Of a stretch of 64,000 bases of DNA, positions 1-9,122 are shown in pieces. The notes beneath the pieces were generated by a model, which was not told the origin of the DNA, ran no database searches, and worked only from the letters and a program-made list of their open reading frames with translations. Each line of letters starts with the position of its first letter. The first letter of the stretch is position 1. The stretch spans positions 1,240,001 through 1,304,000 of the forward strand of contig NZ_MODU01000004.1 in assembly GCF_001885075.1 (NCBI RefSeq). Direction: 5' to 3'. Origin of the DNA: Alteromonas sp. V450 (GTDB lineage: Bacteria; Pseudomonadota; Gammaproteobacteria; Enterobacterales; Alteromonadaceae). The position numbers were made by a program, and so were the translations under genes.

Positions 1-449
1 GTAGTCGTGCTTGGAAACAAAAGTATAATGAGGCCCACAAACGCAATAGCTATCCCTACAGACTGAATACTGCCAAATGCTTCTCCCTTCATTTTTCCAG
101 CACTTAACATGGTTAATTGAACAGAGCCGAATAACAGTAGTGCACCAGCGCCTGTGGACATATTGATGTAAGCGAAAGAAAACAGCGCAGCATACGCGAA
201 AAGCGATATGCCTCCTACAACACTCGCACCTCTTTGCAACAAATCAATGGTAGAAAGACCTTTATTTTTTGCGAATTGTCTGTAAAAAATAAAAGATAAA
301 ATTAGCAGCGCCCACGCACCACCCGCAATGCGCGCTACAGTAAAGCTTACTGGATCAACATCAGTGTGCACCAATGCCATACGGCATAAAAGCGAGTTAG
401 CGGCAAATGCAAACATTGCTAATGTAACAAGTGAAATAGTCTTTAACAC
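1..449 (-). CDS. EamA/DMT-family membrane transporter (3' part cut by window edge)
   Basis: About 149 residues of the N-terminal part of a very hydrophobic protein run off the left edge of the window. Translation from a GTG at 449 starts VLKTISLVTLAMFAFAANSL and gives about five transmembrane stretches in the EamA pattern: an early Asn-Ser-Leu helix, then a basic loop, then Gly/Ala-rich helices. The start is supported by an AAAAAGG motif seven bases upstream; an ATG eleven codons in is the alternative. This superfamily exports small metabolites across the inner membrane, but the substrate cannot be read from half a protein. The gene lies downstream of the purC terminator, so it probably has its own promoter. 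Confidence 0.75.
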   Translation of the reverse strand, partial: MLKTISLVTLAMFAFAANSLLCRMALVHTDVDPVSFTVARIAGGAWALLILSFIFYRQFAKNKGLSTIDLLQRGASVVGGISLFAYAALFSFAYINMSTGAGALLLFGSVQLTMLSAGKMKGEAFGSIQSVGIAIAFVGLIILLFPSTT

Positions 450-536
450 ATCATGCCTTTTTACGTTAACCCCGTTATTGAATATCGTTGAGCGTAAAAT
501 TTGATTGCAATTAATAGTATGGTTTTGAAAAAACAA

Positions 537-562
537 AAAAGAGGACGTATAAGTCCTCTTTT
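537..562 (-). terminator. Rho-independent terminator of the dapA-bamC-purC operon
   Basis: A perfect inverted repeat (AAAGAGGAC, 6-base loop, GTCCTCTTT) lies just after the purC stop. On the minus strand it is followed by a T-rich tract (the A-rich run at 526-540), so it terminates leftward transcription from purC. Confidence 0.85.
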
Positions 563-582
563 AATGATTCAAAACTACCGTA

Positions 583-1296
583 TTACAGCGATAAGCCTAA
601 ACGTTCAGCCACTTCGATGTATGTTTCAACAACGGATCCAAGCCCCTGCCTGAAACGGTCTTTATCCATTTTTTTGCGCGTTTCTTTATCCCATAGACGA
701 CAGCCGTCTGGAGTGAATTCATCGCCTAAAACTATGTTGCCCGCTTTATCGACACCAAACTCAAGTTTATAGTCAACCAGCAACATACCCGCCGCATCGA
801 ACAATGCTTTTAGCACATTGTTTACTTTAAACGTTAGCGATTTCATCTCCGCAATTTGCGCCTCGGTTGCCCAACCAAATGACAAAATATGAAAGTCATT
901 TACCATCGGGTCGTGAAGCGCGTCGTTTTTGAGAAAAAATTCAAAAATCGGTGGATTGAGTTCTTTGCCTTCCTCGACACCAAGTCTTCTAACTAAAGAG
1001 CCAGCAGATAAATTTCTCACCACACACTCGACCGGTATCATATCAAGCTTTTTAACTAACGACTCAGTATCAGAAACCAGCGCCTCAACCTGTGTTGCAA
1101 TACCAGCTTCCTCAAGTTTTGTCATGATAAAGTGGTTAAATTTATTGTTTACTTCACCTTTTCGGTCAAGTTGCTCAATCTTCTCACCGTCAAACGCTGA
1201 GGTGTCGTTTCTAAAGTGAAGTATCAGCTTATCACTATCATCAGTGTGATAAACCGTTTTTGCCTTACCACGGTAAAGTTCGTCGCGTTTTTCCAT
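583..1296 (-). CDS. purC: SAICAR synthase (phosphoribosylaminoimidazole-succinocarboxamide synthase)
   Basis: A 237-residue protein, the usual size of bacterial PurC. It joins aspartate to CAIR using ATP in purine biosynthesis. Visible signatures are the N-terminal [10 protein letters not shown] nucleotide-binding strand, the [11 protein letters not shown] block (about 94-104), and the C-terminal [12 protein letters not shown] motif (about 192-203). It is the last gene of a dapA-bamC-purC run with only 12 bp to bamC, the same order as in Escherichia coli. A strong terminator follows. Purine biosynthesis genes purM and purN lie separately at 12-13.7 kb. Confidence 0.97.
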   Translation of the reverse strand: MEKRDELYRGKAKTVYHTDDSDKLILHFRNDTSAFDGEKIEQLDRKGEVNNKFNHFIMTKLEEAGIATQVEALVSDTESLVKKLDMIPVECVVRNLSAGSLVRRLGVEEGKELNPPIFEFFLKNDALHDPMVNDFHILSFGWATEAQIAEMKSLTFKVNNVLKALFDAAGMLLVDYKLEFGVDKAGNIVLGDEFTPDGCRLWDKETRKKMDKDRFRQGLGSVVETYIEVAERLGLSL

Positions 1297-1308
1297 TCTC
1301 AGTCTCAG

Positions 1309-2412
1309 TTATATATCAAGGTTATCTTCTGACATGACCTCAGCAAATGCACTATAAAGGTCGGAAACTTGATTTGCCTCAAACGGTTTACTTTCATTAT
1401 CCATAAAAGTGATAGATGTGCGCTCTACACCCGCTTTAGCAACTTTTAAGCGATAATCGCCTTTCTTCAAAAGTGCGTCTTCGCTTGAAAACAAGCCGTC
1501 CCACCAGCTAGCATCGCTACCTCGATAGGTGACAAACAAAAGTCCGTTAGACTTATCTAAATCTTTAACGTCAAATCCAAGCTTACGCAAAACAAGTAAT
1601 GTTCGAGGCCAGGCTACATCGTACTTTGCTTCAACTAAATAAGCGGAGTCTCCATTGTCGTTGAAACCCATTTCAGTATTGATACCTTTTCTGATACGCG
1701 CAATACGTCGCGTTTCAGCAAGCTGAATTTGATATTCGTAGTGTCCAATAACCTGATTGAGTACTTCCACTTCTTCTCGGTGCATTTGCATTGCGTTCAG
1801 TTCAGAAGTTGATTTACCCCGTGTATTCTGCTTGTAGTCTTTAAGGTGAACGGTAAGCGCAGCGCTTCGTCCGTGGGGTTTAACATCAAGGTTAAATTCA
1901 AAACGTCGTGAAATCTCAGTCTCTTCACTTGAAAACTTATACCACGCGGTATCCACTTCTTTTTTAACGCTTATCCAATCAGTGAGGAGCGTTTTGTCTT
2001 CAGTACTAAACGACGCTACACCAATAGACTGTTCATCTAAATAACTCAGTAAAGAGTTCCAAACCGCTTGGCTGAGGGGCTGACTGTCATCAACTTGGTC
2101 AAACCAAATCGTCGCTGTATTTTTACCCTCTTCTACATGCGAACCAGTCACTAAAGGCAATACCAGTGATGGAGATTGAACAGGAATAGCCTTACCAACC
2201 AACGATGTATCGGCGGCATCACCAAGTTCAGGAATGGCGAATTCTCGTGCTTCTTCGGGGCGGTCTAAACCAGTTGGTACTTTAAAGCCGTTTTGCTCTT
2301 TTGTCTTGAGATATTCATAGCTGCCTGATGCAGCTTTTCTATCTGATTGGCTTGAACAACCTGCAAGTGCCACTATTACTACTGTACTTGCTATAGCCAG
2401 CGTTCTTTTCAT
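1309..2412 (-). CDS. bamC: Outer membrane protein assembly factor BamC (lipoprotein)
   Basis: A 367-residue lipoprotein, the accessory BamC (NlpB) subunit of the beta-barrel assembly machine. The signal peptide ends in a lipobox LAGC with the lipidated Cys at residue 19. An N-terminal low-complexity region and two helix-grip domains follow; the segments around residues 90-190 and 235-340 have the expected lengths. It lies between dapA (12 bp) and purC (12 bp), the conserved gammaproteobacterial order, which supports the assignment because BamC sequence itself is weakly conserved. Confidence 0.9.
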   Translation of the reverse strand: MKRTLAIASTVVIVALAGCSSQSDRKAASGSYEYLKTKEQNGFKVPTGLDRPEEAREFAIPELGDAADTSLVGKAIPVQSPSLVLPLVTGSHVEEGKNTATIWFDQVDDSQPLSQAVWNSLLSYLDEQSIGVASFSTEDKTLLTDWISVKKEVDTAWYKFSSEETEISRRFEFNLDVKPHGRSAALTVHLKDYKQNTRGKSTSELNAMQMHREEVEVLNQVIGHYEYQIQLAETRRIARIRKGINTEMGFNDNGDSAYLVEAKYDVAWPRTLLVLRKLGFDVKDLDKSNGLLFVTYRGSDASWWDGLFSSEDALLKKGDYRLKVAKAGVERTSITFMDNESKPFEANQVSDLYSAFAEVMSEDNLDI

Positions 2413-2424
2413 CTGTGTTCCTTA

Positions 2425-3309
2425 TTAACCAGAAATCAATTCGTATTTTTTTAATAGTTCTTCGATACGTTTTTGGCTTGAGAGTTCCGGAAGCACCATA
2501 GGTAATCGCATAACCGCACTTTCCATCATTCCCATTTTATATAACGCCCATTTCGGCATAACAGGATTAGGCTCTATGAAAAGTTCGCTATGAAGTAAGT
2601 TGATAGTACTGTCGATGCTTCGGCATTTTTCAAAGTCATTTTTCAACGCCGCTTCACACATTTGCGAAATCGCCTTCGGTACAATATTCGCAGTAACGGA
2701 AATGACACCGTGTCCACCTTCACACATAAACTCGCTGCTTGAACCATCGTCGCCGCTAAGCAGAACAAAGTCCTCAGGCACAAGTTTTTGGGTTTCTTTT
2801 AAACGCTGGATACTACCTGTAGCATCTTTTAGACCAACGATATTCTTATGGCTCGCTAATTCTGCCACCGTCGCCGGCAACATATCTGCTACAGTTCTTC
2901 CTGGAACATTATAAAGCAAAATAGGAAGTTCGCTGGCATCCGCAATCGCATTGAAATGCGCAACCATCCCTGCCTGTTGAGGCTTATTGTAATAAGGAAC
3001 TACACTCAAAAAACCGTCAATTCCTAATTTGCCCAGTTGTTCAGTCAGGAAAATAGCTTCAGCCGTTGAGTTGGCGCCGCTTCCCGCAATAACAGGGATC
3101 GCACCTGAAGCCATCGCCACAGTTTCCTTGACCACATCGATATGTTCGTCAAACGGGAGTGTTGCTGACTCACCAGTCGTCCCAACCGACACAATGCCAT
3201 GAGTCCCCTGCTCTATGTGAAACTTTACGAGCTTTTCTAAAGACTTGTAATCGATATCGCCGTTTTCGAACATCGGCGTGACCAGTGCTACATAACTACC
3301 AGTAAACAT
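2425..3309 (-). CDS. dapA: 4-hydroxy-tetrahydrodipicolinate synthase
   Basis: A 294-residue class I aldolase that condenses pyruvate with aspartate semialdehyde, the first committed step of lysine and diaminopimelate synthesis. The Schiff-base lysine is K161 in VGLKDATGS. The proton-relay residues T44, T45 (GTTGES) and Y133, with the substrate-binding R138 (LYNVPGRT), are all present at the same positions as in the E. coli enzyme. First gene of the dapA-bamC-purC operon. A small dyad (TGTG-4-CACA, 3325-3336) lies just upstream of the start; its meaning is unknown. Confidence 0.97.
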   Translation of the reverse strand: MFTGSYVALVTPMFENGDIDYKSLEKLVKFHIEQGTHGIVSVGTTGESATLPFDEHIDVVKETVAMASGAIPVIAGSGANSTAEAIFLTEQLGKLGIDGFLSVVPYYNKPQQAGMVAHFNAIADASELPILLYNVPGRTVADMLPATVAELASHKNIVGLKDATGSIQRLKETQKLVPEDFVLLSGDDGSSSEFMCEGGHGVISVTANIVPKAISQMCEAALKNDFEKCRSIDSTINLLHSELFIEPNPVMPKWALYKMGMMESAVMRLPMVLPELSSQKRIEELLKKYELISG

Positions 3310-3487
3310 AATCTCTCCGCAAAATGTGAGCGCACATGGTAATTAGGTATATGCTTAAACACAAGTAAATGCGTGGGCAAAATGACAAGAAATTGACAAT
3401 ATCTTATTCTGCTTTGTTAAAAAGGCGCTGACTTATAAAAAAACTCTGTGCTAACATCGCGCCAAAGAGACTGAGTAAGTGAAATAA

Positions 3488-4051
3488 ATGTCAAAACACC
3501 AACTTATCGTTACCATTGTAGGTACAGACAAGAGCGGTATTTTAAGCGAGATCGCAACTTCTGTAGCCGAGGCACAATGCAACATACTCGACAGCCGGCA
3601 AGCGATTTACGGTAGAGAATTTTCACTCACAATGATAATTGAAGGCACGCAAAGCGCGATTACCAAAGCTGAATGTACGCTCCCCGCGCTCTTCCAACGG
3701 CTCGATCTCCTATCTATGATGAAGCGCACAAGCCATCACGAAAAACAAAACTTAGCGAACCTGCTTAATGTTGAATTTAGCGGTGAAGACACCGCTGGGT
3801 TGATTAAAGCAGTAACGGGGTTCTTTGCAGAGCGTCACGCAATGATAAGTGCTTTTAGACAACGTACGTTCAAAGATAAAACGTCAGGAAAAGATACGAT
3901 GCGCTGCAAGTTTGTTGTGTCTTTGCCTGCTTCTGAAGACTTATACGCGTTGGAATCTGATCTAATGGCCCTGTTTGAAACGTTAAACGTGACAGGCAAA
4001 GTAGTAAATAAACAGAAAAAGGAACACAATGAAAACGTTACAAGCTGGTGA
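3488..4051 (+). CDS. gcvR: Glycine cleavage system transcriptional repressor GcvR-like (two ACT domains)
   Basis: 187 residues with two ACT-type modules (about 4-80 and 92-175). The first opens LIVTIVGTDKSGILSEIA, the usual GcvR start, and the match continues through the CNILDSR block. GcvR has no DNA-binding domain; in E. coli it binds GcvA and blocks activation of the glycine cleavage operon. It is divergent from dapA and overlaps the downstream bcp gene by 23 bp, so the two are probably co-translated. Confidence 0.85.
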   Translation: MSKHQLIVTIVGTDKSGILSEIATSVAEAQCNILDSRQAIYGREFSLTMIIEGTQSAITKAECTLPALFQRLDLLSMMKRTSHHEKQNLANLLNVEFSGEDTAGLIKAVTGFFAERHAMISAFRQRTFKDKTSGKDTMRCKFVVSLPASEDLYALESDLMALFETLNVTGKVVNKQKKEHNENVTSW

Positions 4052-4493
4052 TAAAGCGCCACAGTTCTCATTACTTAATCAAAACGATGAAACCGTTTCA
4101 TTAAGCGATTTTGCTGGGAAAAAAGTACTTATATATTTTTATCCAAAAGCAATGACGCCGGGCTGCACGGTTCAAGCACAAGGTCTACGAGACGTTAACG
4201 ACGCACTTCTCGCGAAGAACGTAGTAGTCTTAGGTATCAGCCCTGATCCTGTAAAGCGGTTGCCAAAGTTCATCGAAAAAGAAAACCTTAACTTTACATT
4301 GTTATCTGATGAAGACCATGCTGTAGCAGATATGTTCGGTGTGTGGGGCCCTAAAAAATTCATGGGCAAAGAGTACGACGGTATTCATCGACTCACCTTC
4401 TTAATCGATGAATCTGGGACTGTTGAACATGTATTTAATAAGTTTAAAACAAAAGACCACCACACCGTTGTATTAGACTATTTGAATAGCTAA
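4029..4493 (+). CDS. bcp: Bcp-type thioredoxin-dependent peroxiredoxin, apparently 1-Cys
   Basis: A 154-residue AhpC/TSA-fold peroxiredoxin of the Bcp/PrxQ class, which reduces hydroperoxides. The peroxidatic cysteine is C46 in MTPGCTVQAQGLRD. E. coli Bcp has a second, resolving cysteine five residues later (VQACGLRD); here that position is Gln, and C46 is the only cysteine in the protein, so reduction must use an external thiol. The ATG lies inside gcvR with an AAAAAGGAA ribosome binding site just ahead. A clear terminator follows. Confidence 0.95.
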   Translation: MKTLQAGDKAPQFSLLNQNDETVSLSDFAGKKVLIYFYPKAMTPGCTVQAQGLRDVNDALLAKNVVVLGISPDPVKRLPKFIEKENLNFTLLSDEDHAVADMFGVWGPKKFMGKEYDGIHRLTFLIDESGTVEHVFNKFKTKDHHTVVLDYLNS

Positions 4494-4538
4494 TACCCGT
4501 GTGAATGGCCACGATGAATTAAACAAACCTAGTATCAA

Positions 4539-4565
4539 AGCCCTCATCAAAATGAGGGCTTTTTT
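4539..4565 (+). terminator. Rho-independent terminator after gcvR-bcp
   Basis: A perfect 9-bp stem (AGCCCTCAT / ATGAGGGCT) with a CAAA loop is followed by a run of T residues on the plus strand. It separates bcp from the convergent perM gene. Confidence 0.9.
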
Positions 4566-4624
4566 GATAGTATTGTACAATATGAGTGCTTGACGATTTT
4601 CGTAAATTTATCTAGGTATTTTAG

Positions 4625-5689
4625 TTATTCAGGTACTTGAATTGGATTACTTGACCACGCAGTCACTACCGCTTTGACCAAAGTAGCTAATGGTATTGCA
4701 AAGAAAACACCCCAAAACCCCCATAGGCCACCGAACACCAACACCGCAATAATGATGTATAACGGGTGCAAGCTTACCGCTTCAGAAAACAATAGAGGAA
4801 CGAGGAGATTTCCGTCAAGCGCTTGAATAATGCCGTATGCGACCATTAAATACCAAAACTCAGGCGATATTCCCCATTGAAACATAGCAACGACAGCTAC
4901 TGGGATTGTCACTACGGCCGCACCAATGTACGGGATGAGTACGGAGAACCCTACCAACACTCCGAGTAAAATAGCATAACGCAAGTCCATCAACACAAAT
5001 GTGACGCAACTTACTACACCCACGATAATTATCTCAATGACCTTACCGCGAATGTAATTGGCTATTTGCGCGTTCATTTCATGCCCTACTTGGGTAATAA
5101 GACGGCGTTCTTTGGGCAGCAGTTTTGAAATATTATCAAGAAAAAACAACTTATCCTTGAGCATAAAAAATACCATTAGCGGTACAAGTACCATATACAC
5201 CAAAAGCGCTGCTACATTGGCAATATTACTAAATGATGCAGAGATAAGTGTTTCACCAACTTCGACAAGTTTATCGTTAAGTCCCTCCATCATTTGGTGA
5301 ATTTGATACACCTGGACGTAGTCTGGGTATTTATCTGGCAACGTAAGGATCCATTCCTGCGCTTTTTGCCATATAAGGGGCGTCTCTTGAATCAAGTTTA
5401 CACTTTGCTTAGAGATGATAGGGACTAAACCAATTAGCGTTACGATTGTTACCGTTACAAAACCAAATAGCACAACGGTACTAGCAAAGGTGCGCCCTAT
5501 CCCGACATTAACAAGTCGAGTGACCAGCCAATCGAGCAAATAGGCAATAACCGCCGCGACTAACACAGGCATTATCAACTCGCCCCAGATAAGCAGTACT
5601 GCGGTTGACAAAAGAATAAGGATAAGAAGCATCGCTGCATCAGGGTCAGAAAATTTTCGCCTGTACCAACGACCAAAAACGCTAATCAT
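4625..5689 (-). CDS. perM: AI-2E family transporter (PerM-like permease)
   Basis: A polytopic inner-membrane protein of the AI-2E/PerM family, with about eight hydrophobic segments and the typical N-terminus RWYRRKFSDPDA. The longest reading frame begins at 5722, but I prefer the ATG at 5689: it has an AGG eight bases upstream and gives the same N-terminus as E. coli PerM (354 residues). Conserved family blocks are GLNDKLVEVGETL, the loop NAQIANYIRGKVIE, and the C-terminal SEAVSLHPLYIIIAVLVFG. The substrate is unknown. Convergent with bcp, an order common in gammaproteobacteria. Confidence 0.88.
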   Translation of the reverse strand: MISVFGRWYRRKFSDPDAAMLLILILLSTAVLLIWGELIMPVLVAAVIAYLLDWLVTRLVNVGIGRTFASTVVLFGFVTVTIVTLIGLVPIISKQSVNLIQETPLIWQKAQEWILTLPDKYPDYVQVYQIHQMMEGLNDKLVEVGETLISASFSNIANVAALLVYMVLVPLMVFFMLKDKLFFLDNISKLLPKERRLITQVGHEMNAQIANYIRGKVIEIIIVGVVSCVTFVLMDLRYAILLGVLVGFSVLIPYIGAAVVTIPVAVVAMFQWGISPEFWYLMVAYGIIQALDGNLLVPLLFSEAVSLHPLYIIIAVLVFGGLWGFWGVFFAIPLATLVKAVVTAWSSNPIQVPE

Positions 5690-6049
5690 AATAACGCCTA
5701 GAAATAGTTGTAGGGCATGCATGATAGTTGATTGGGACGCTCATTAGCAATAAGTTGTACTTAATATTCGTTCAAAATCAAACTGGTATGATGTTTTAAA
5801 AGTATAAACAGTAATTCTAGAGCCTGACTGCGCATGAATACTGCAACGAGCTTAATTTTTCTTTGCAAAAATACGAACGGATCATTTGCTTCGTGCTTAA
5901 AAAGCGTGTCAGGTTTGATGCACACTGTGACAACGTGATGTAATATCATTTAAATAAAGGCAGGTTTTAAACCACAAAATTGAAACTGTTTTGATACTTT
6001 GTGTTCTAACTTAAAAACCAATAACCACATGTACAATTATTGAAGGTTC
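5690..6049. other. Intergenic region between perM and bepA; no convincing gene
   Basis: Many related genomes carry a small TusA-like gene here, upstream of perM. A 62-codon open frame on the minus strand (5761-5949) lacks the CPxP motif expected of TusA. A different minus frame, ending just before perM, reads SGSRITVYTFKTSYQFDFER before its stop and is closed upstream by a TAA. That tail has a faint TusA-like look, so a decayed gene is possible, but the evidence is weak. The bepA promoter should also lie here. Confidence 0.35.
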
Positions 6050-7513
6050 ATGATTAAAACGTTTTCTGCATTAGTTGCAGCCCTCTCTTTTGTTCTCTCT
6101 GGTAGCTTAGTAGCCGTTGCTCAAGACGCAAACTATAGCAATAAAAATGCTTTACCAGAAATCGGTGTTGTAGCGTCTGACGCCATTTCCTTAGACAAGG
6201 AAATGATTGTTGGCGATGCCGTCATGCGCCAAATGCGTGGCCAAAGTCCGGTTATATCCGATCCCGTTCTCGACGAGTACCTGCAGGATTTAGGCAACCG
6301 CCTTGTTATACATGCCGAGAATGCGAAATTTCCTTTTGAATTTTTCTGGGTAAACAACGATGCAATTAACGCGTTTGCTTTTTTTGGCGGCCATATAGGC
6401 GTGCATACCGGATTGATGCGACGTACTGAAAATGAAAGTGAATTGGCTTCGGTATTAGCACACGAAATTTCTCACGTTACTCAACGGCACATCGCTCGTC
6501 GAATGCAGGCCCAAAAGCGGTCTTCACCGCTTGCATTAGCATCACTTATTGGCGGTGTTTTAATCGCTCTTGCTAACCCAGAAGCAGGAATTGCGGCAAT
6601 GCAAGCAGGCAGCGCAGCAAGCAGCCAACTACAAATTGACTATACCCGTTCTAACGAGCAAGAAGCCGACAGAATTGGTATCACCATGCTCGCTCGCGCG
6701 GGCTTCGATCCGAACGGTGCCGCAAGCTTTTTTGCAACAATGGCTGAAGAATATCGAATGGTGTCTCGTCCACCAGCCCGTTTGCTTACACACCCACTTA
6801 CGGAATCACGGATTGCAGATGCCAGAAGCCGAGCAGCCAGTTATCCGCGGCGGTATCTGCCTATGAATAACCAGTATGAGCTGGCAAAAGCTCGTATCAA
6901 AGCGCGGTATGCGTTCGATACCAATTACGCAGTCGATTACTACGAAGCCGCGGTTAAGCAAAATAACAGGCGCAGTGCCAGTGCACAGCAGTATGGCCTG
7001 GTATTAGCCTACATGCGTGCAGAAAGAATAGATGATGCGGAAAAAATATTGCTTCCACTCATAAAGGAAGATAGCAGTAACCTATTTTATATCGATGCGT
7101 TAACCGATATCTATATTGCCCAAGGGAACGCGACTAAGGCGGTAGAAATGTTGGCACCTCACATTGAGCATAACCCTAGAAATCAAGTGTTGGCGCTAAA
7201 TTATGCCAATGCGTTAATCAGTGCGCAGCAATATGATGAGGCTATTGCACTGTTGAAAGACTTTTTGTTAGTGCGTAAAGATTACCAAATAGCTTATCAG
7301 CTTATGACCGAAGCCCATCAAAAGGCGAAGCAATTTTCTCAGATGCATCAGAGTAAAGCGGAGGTATACGCGTTGTATGGTGCATACACGCGTGCGGTTG
7401 ATGAGTTACAGTACGCGTACAACTTTGCAGGCGATGATCATCTGGAAAAGCAAAGGATACGGGCGCGTATTAAACAGTTCAGAGACCAGGAAGAGCGACT
7501 ACAGCGTCTTTAA
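6050..7513 (+). CDS. bepA: BepA-like periplasmic M48 metalloprotease with TPR repeats
   Basis: 487 residues: a Sec signal peptide (cleavage near AVA-QDANY, about residue 25), an M48 peptidase domain, and a C-terminal TPR superhelix (about 290-480). The zinc motif is H138-E-I-S-H142 in SVLAHEISHVTQRH, and the third ligand is E205 in SNEQEADRIG. BepA (YfgC) works with the Bam complex in LptD assembly and degrades stalled outer-membrane proteins. Its 3' end overlaps the convergent thioredoxin gene by 15 bp. Confidence 0.92.
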   Translation: MIKTFSALVAALSFVLSGSLVAVAQDANYSNKNALPEIGVVASDAISLDKEMIVGDAVMRQMRGQSPVISDPVLDEYLQDLGNRLVIHAENAKFPFEFFWVNNDAINAFAFFGGHIGVHTGLMRRTENESELASVLAHEISHVTQRHIARRMQAQKRSSPLALASLIGGVLIALANPEAGIAAMQAGSAASSQLQIDYTRSNEQEADRIGITMLARAGFDPNGAASFFATMAEEYRMVSRPPARLLTHPLTESRIADARSRAASYPRRYLPMNNQYELAKARIKARYAFDTNYAVDYYEAAVKQNNRRSASAQQYGLVLAYMRAERIDDAEKILLPLIKEDSSNLFYIDALTDIYIAQGNATKAVEMLAPHIEHNPRNQVLALNYANALISAQQYDEAIALLKDFLLVRKDYQIAYQLMTEAHQKAKQFSQMHQSKAEVYALYGAYTRAVDELQYAYNFAGDDHLEKQRIRARIKQFRDQEERLQRL

Positions 7514-8062
7514 TGATACAAGCCGGCGAGTGAGCGCTTCCTGTGTTATCTCGCCCATGATCGTGTCTACCACGGTCCCTTCTGGCCCCACGATGAAAGT
7601 AGCCGGCAGATATTGAGGTTTTTCCATTGGCATTCGCGTACCTTCATTTGCGAAAACGACCGGCACCTTAATATCAAACTTTGTCACCATTTCTTTTAGC
7701 GCTGTCTTTGTTTGCCTGTCATAATTCACAGCAAAGATATGCGTATTTTCTGGTAGATTTTGACTGAATTTTGCAAGCTCGGGCATTTCACGCAAACATG
7801 GAGCACACCAGGGAGCGAAGTAATTTATTACAACCCACTGCCCCTCGAACGACTTCCATTGATATTTAACGCCATCAAGAGTTTCAAAATCACTTGCATT
7901 CACTCTATTTAACGCCACGTTTGTTTGCCAACCCGCGATAATAGCAAGCAAAACCACACCACCAAATACTGTATATCTCAAAACCGTGCTCATCTTATTT
8001 GCCCTATCGCCAATGCTATTGTCCAATTGCAGCAATGGAAAGATATAATACTGCCAGAACAT
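7499..8062 (-). CDS. TlpA-like membrane-anchored thioredoxin (protein disulfide reductase)
   Basis: A periplasm-facing thioredoxin-fold protein: one N-terminal membrane anchor (around TVFGGVVLLAIIAGW), then an AhpC/TSA-Redoxin domain with the active site WCAPC in FAPWCAPCLREMPEL. The cis-Pro loop is QYLPATFIVG. Such proteins keep periplasmic thiols reduced. The ATG at 8062 is chosen because GGAGG lies eight bases upstream; a GTG at 8077 and an ATG at 7993 (MSTVLRYTV) are alternatives, and 7993 would place the anchor at the extreme N-terminus. The 3' end overlaps bepA tail to tail. Confidence 0.85.
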   Translation of the reverse strand: MFWQYYIFPLLQLDNSIGDRANKMSTVLRYTVFGGVVLLAIIAGWQTNVALNRVNASDFETLDGVKYQWKSFEGQWVVINYFAPWCAPCLREMPELAKFSQNLPENTHIFAVNYDRQTKTALKEMVTKFDIKVPVVFANEGTRMPMEKPQYLPATFIVGPEGTVVDTIMGEITQEALTRRLVSLKTL

Positions 8063-8182
8063 AATGCCAGCCTCCACAAGAAGCTGTTAATATCTCATTT
8101 ATTGAGTTTATCGCTTGATCTTCCATAGTAAAAACGCAATAGTCTGCGCCCTATTACTCTATGAAAGAATAAGAAGCTAAAC

Positions 8183-8536
8183 ATGGAAAAAGTATCGATT
8201 ATTCATAATCCACGCTGCTCTAAAAGTCGTCAAACACTTGCCCTTTTACAAGAAAAAGGCATTACCCCTGAGGTGATTGAATATTTGAAATATCCTCTAG
8301 ATAAGCCAACGCTGATAGATATATTTAAAAAACTTAACCTTGAATCGGTTCGATTGATGATGCGTACAAAAGAGCAAGAGTATAAAGACGCGAATTTGGC
8401 GGCAGATTCAGTCTCTGACGACGAGCTATTTAACGCAATGGTGACAACACCAAAACTCATTGAACGCCCTATCGTTATTAGTGGCCAACATGCTCGTATC
8501 GGGAGACCGCCTGAAAACGTATTGGACATTTTATAG
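8183..8536 (+). CDS. arsC: ArsC/YfgD-family arsenate reductase-like protein
   Basis: A 117-residue thioredoxin-fold protein of the ArsC family with the motif HNPRCSKSRQTL; C12 is the catalytic cysteine. The arginine triad is present (R60-R61 region and R94/R107 near ERPIVISG and IGRPPENV). No arsenite pump or ArsR lies nearby, and this genomic setting is that of the housekeeping YfgD branch, so arsenate resistance is only one possibility. The stop codon shares one base with the GTG start of the next gene, so the two are translationally coupled. Confidence 0.88.
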   Translation: MEKVSIIHNPRCSKSRQTLALLQEKGITPEVIEYLKYPLDKPTLIDIFKKLNLESVRLMMRTKEQEYKDANLAADSVSDDELFNAMVTTPKLIERPIVISGQHARIGRPPENVLDIL

Positions 8537-9108
8537 TGAAACCTGTACTTATTCTCTATTATAGCCGACATGGAAGTACAAAACGCCTTGCGAATGCCAT
8601 CGCTCAGGGAGTGACGAGTGTCGACGTGCCCGTTATGGTGCGAACTGTTAATGCGTCGGATGGACAAGCTAGCGATGATGCTCCTGTTGTCACAAGTAAG
8701 GAGTTAACCGAATGCAGTGCACTTGCGCTAGGCAGCCCCACACGTTTCGGCAATATGGCTGCCCCGCTAAAAAGCTTCTTAGATTCAACAAGTGACTTGT
8801 GGCTCAAAGGCGCGCTCATCGACAAGCCAGCTTGTGTATTTACCTCATCAACGTCCATGCACGGTGGGCAAGAGTCAACGTTACTTTCAATGATGCTACC
8901 GCTTTTGCACCATGGTATGGTGATGTGTGGTGTTCCTTATAGTGAACCTGAACTTCACAATACTACAACAGGGGGAAGCCCTTATGGTGTTACGCATGTG
9001 GCCCACGCTTCTTTTGACAATCAGCATCAATTAAGTGAAGACGAAAAGAACCTTTGCCTAGCACAAGGCAAACGGTTAGCTCAATTTGCAAAAAAATTAG
9101 CGCAGTAA
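8536..9108 (+). CDS. wrbA: WrbA-like NAD(P)H:quinone oxidoreductase (flavodoxin fold)
   Basis: A 190-residue flavodoxin-like protein. The FMN phosphate loop is YYSRHGSTKRLANAI near the N-terminus, followed by GSPTRFGNMAAPLK and the STSMHGGQESTL loop typical of WrbA. The family catalyses two-electron reduction of quinones, avoiding semiquinone radicals. It starts at a GTG that overlaps the arsC stop by one base, and it is followed after 14 bp by a DUF2069 gene, so the three form an operon. Confidence 0.9.
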   Translation: MKPVLILYYSRHGSTKRLANAIAQGVTSVDVPVMVRTVNASDGQASDDAPVVTSKELTECSALALGSPTRFGNMAAPLKSFLDSTSDLWLKGALIDKPACVFTSSTSMHGGQESTLLSMMLPLLHHGMVMCGVPYSEPELHNTTTGGSPYGVTHVAHASFDNQHQLSEDEKNLCLAQGKRLAQFAKKLAQ

Positions 9109-9122
9109 AACTGGAGATAAAA

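Noticed and set aside
3325-3336. TGTG-4-CACA dyad upstream of dapA as a CRP site
   Set aside because: The spacing is too short for the TGTGA-6-TCACA consensus.
8183-8536. Arsenic resistance operon
   Set aside because: The ArsC-like gene stands with wrbA and DUF2069, with no arsR, arsB or acr3 nearby; it is the housekeeping YfgD-type context.
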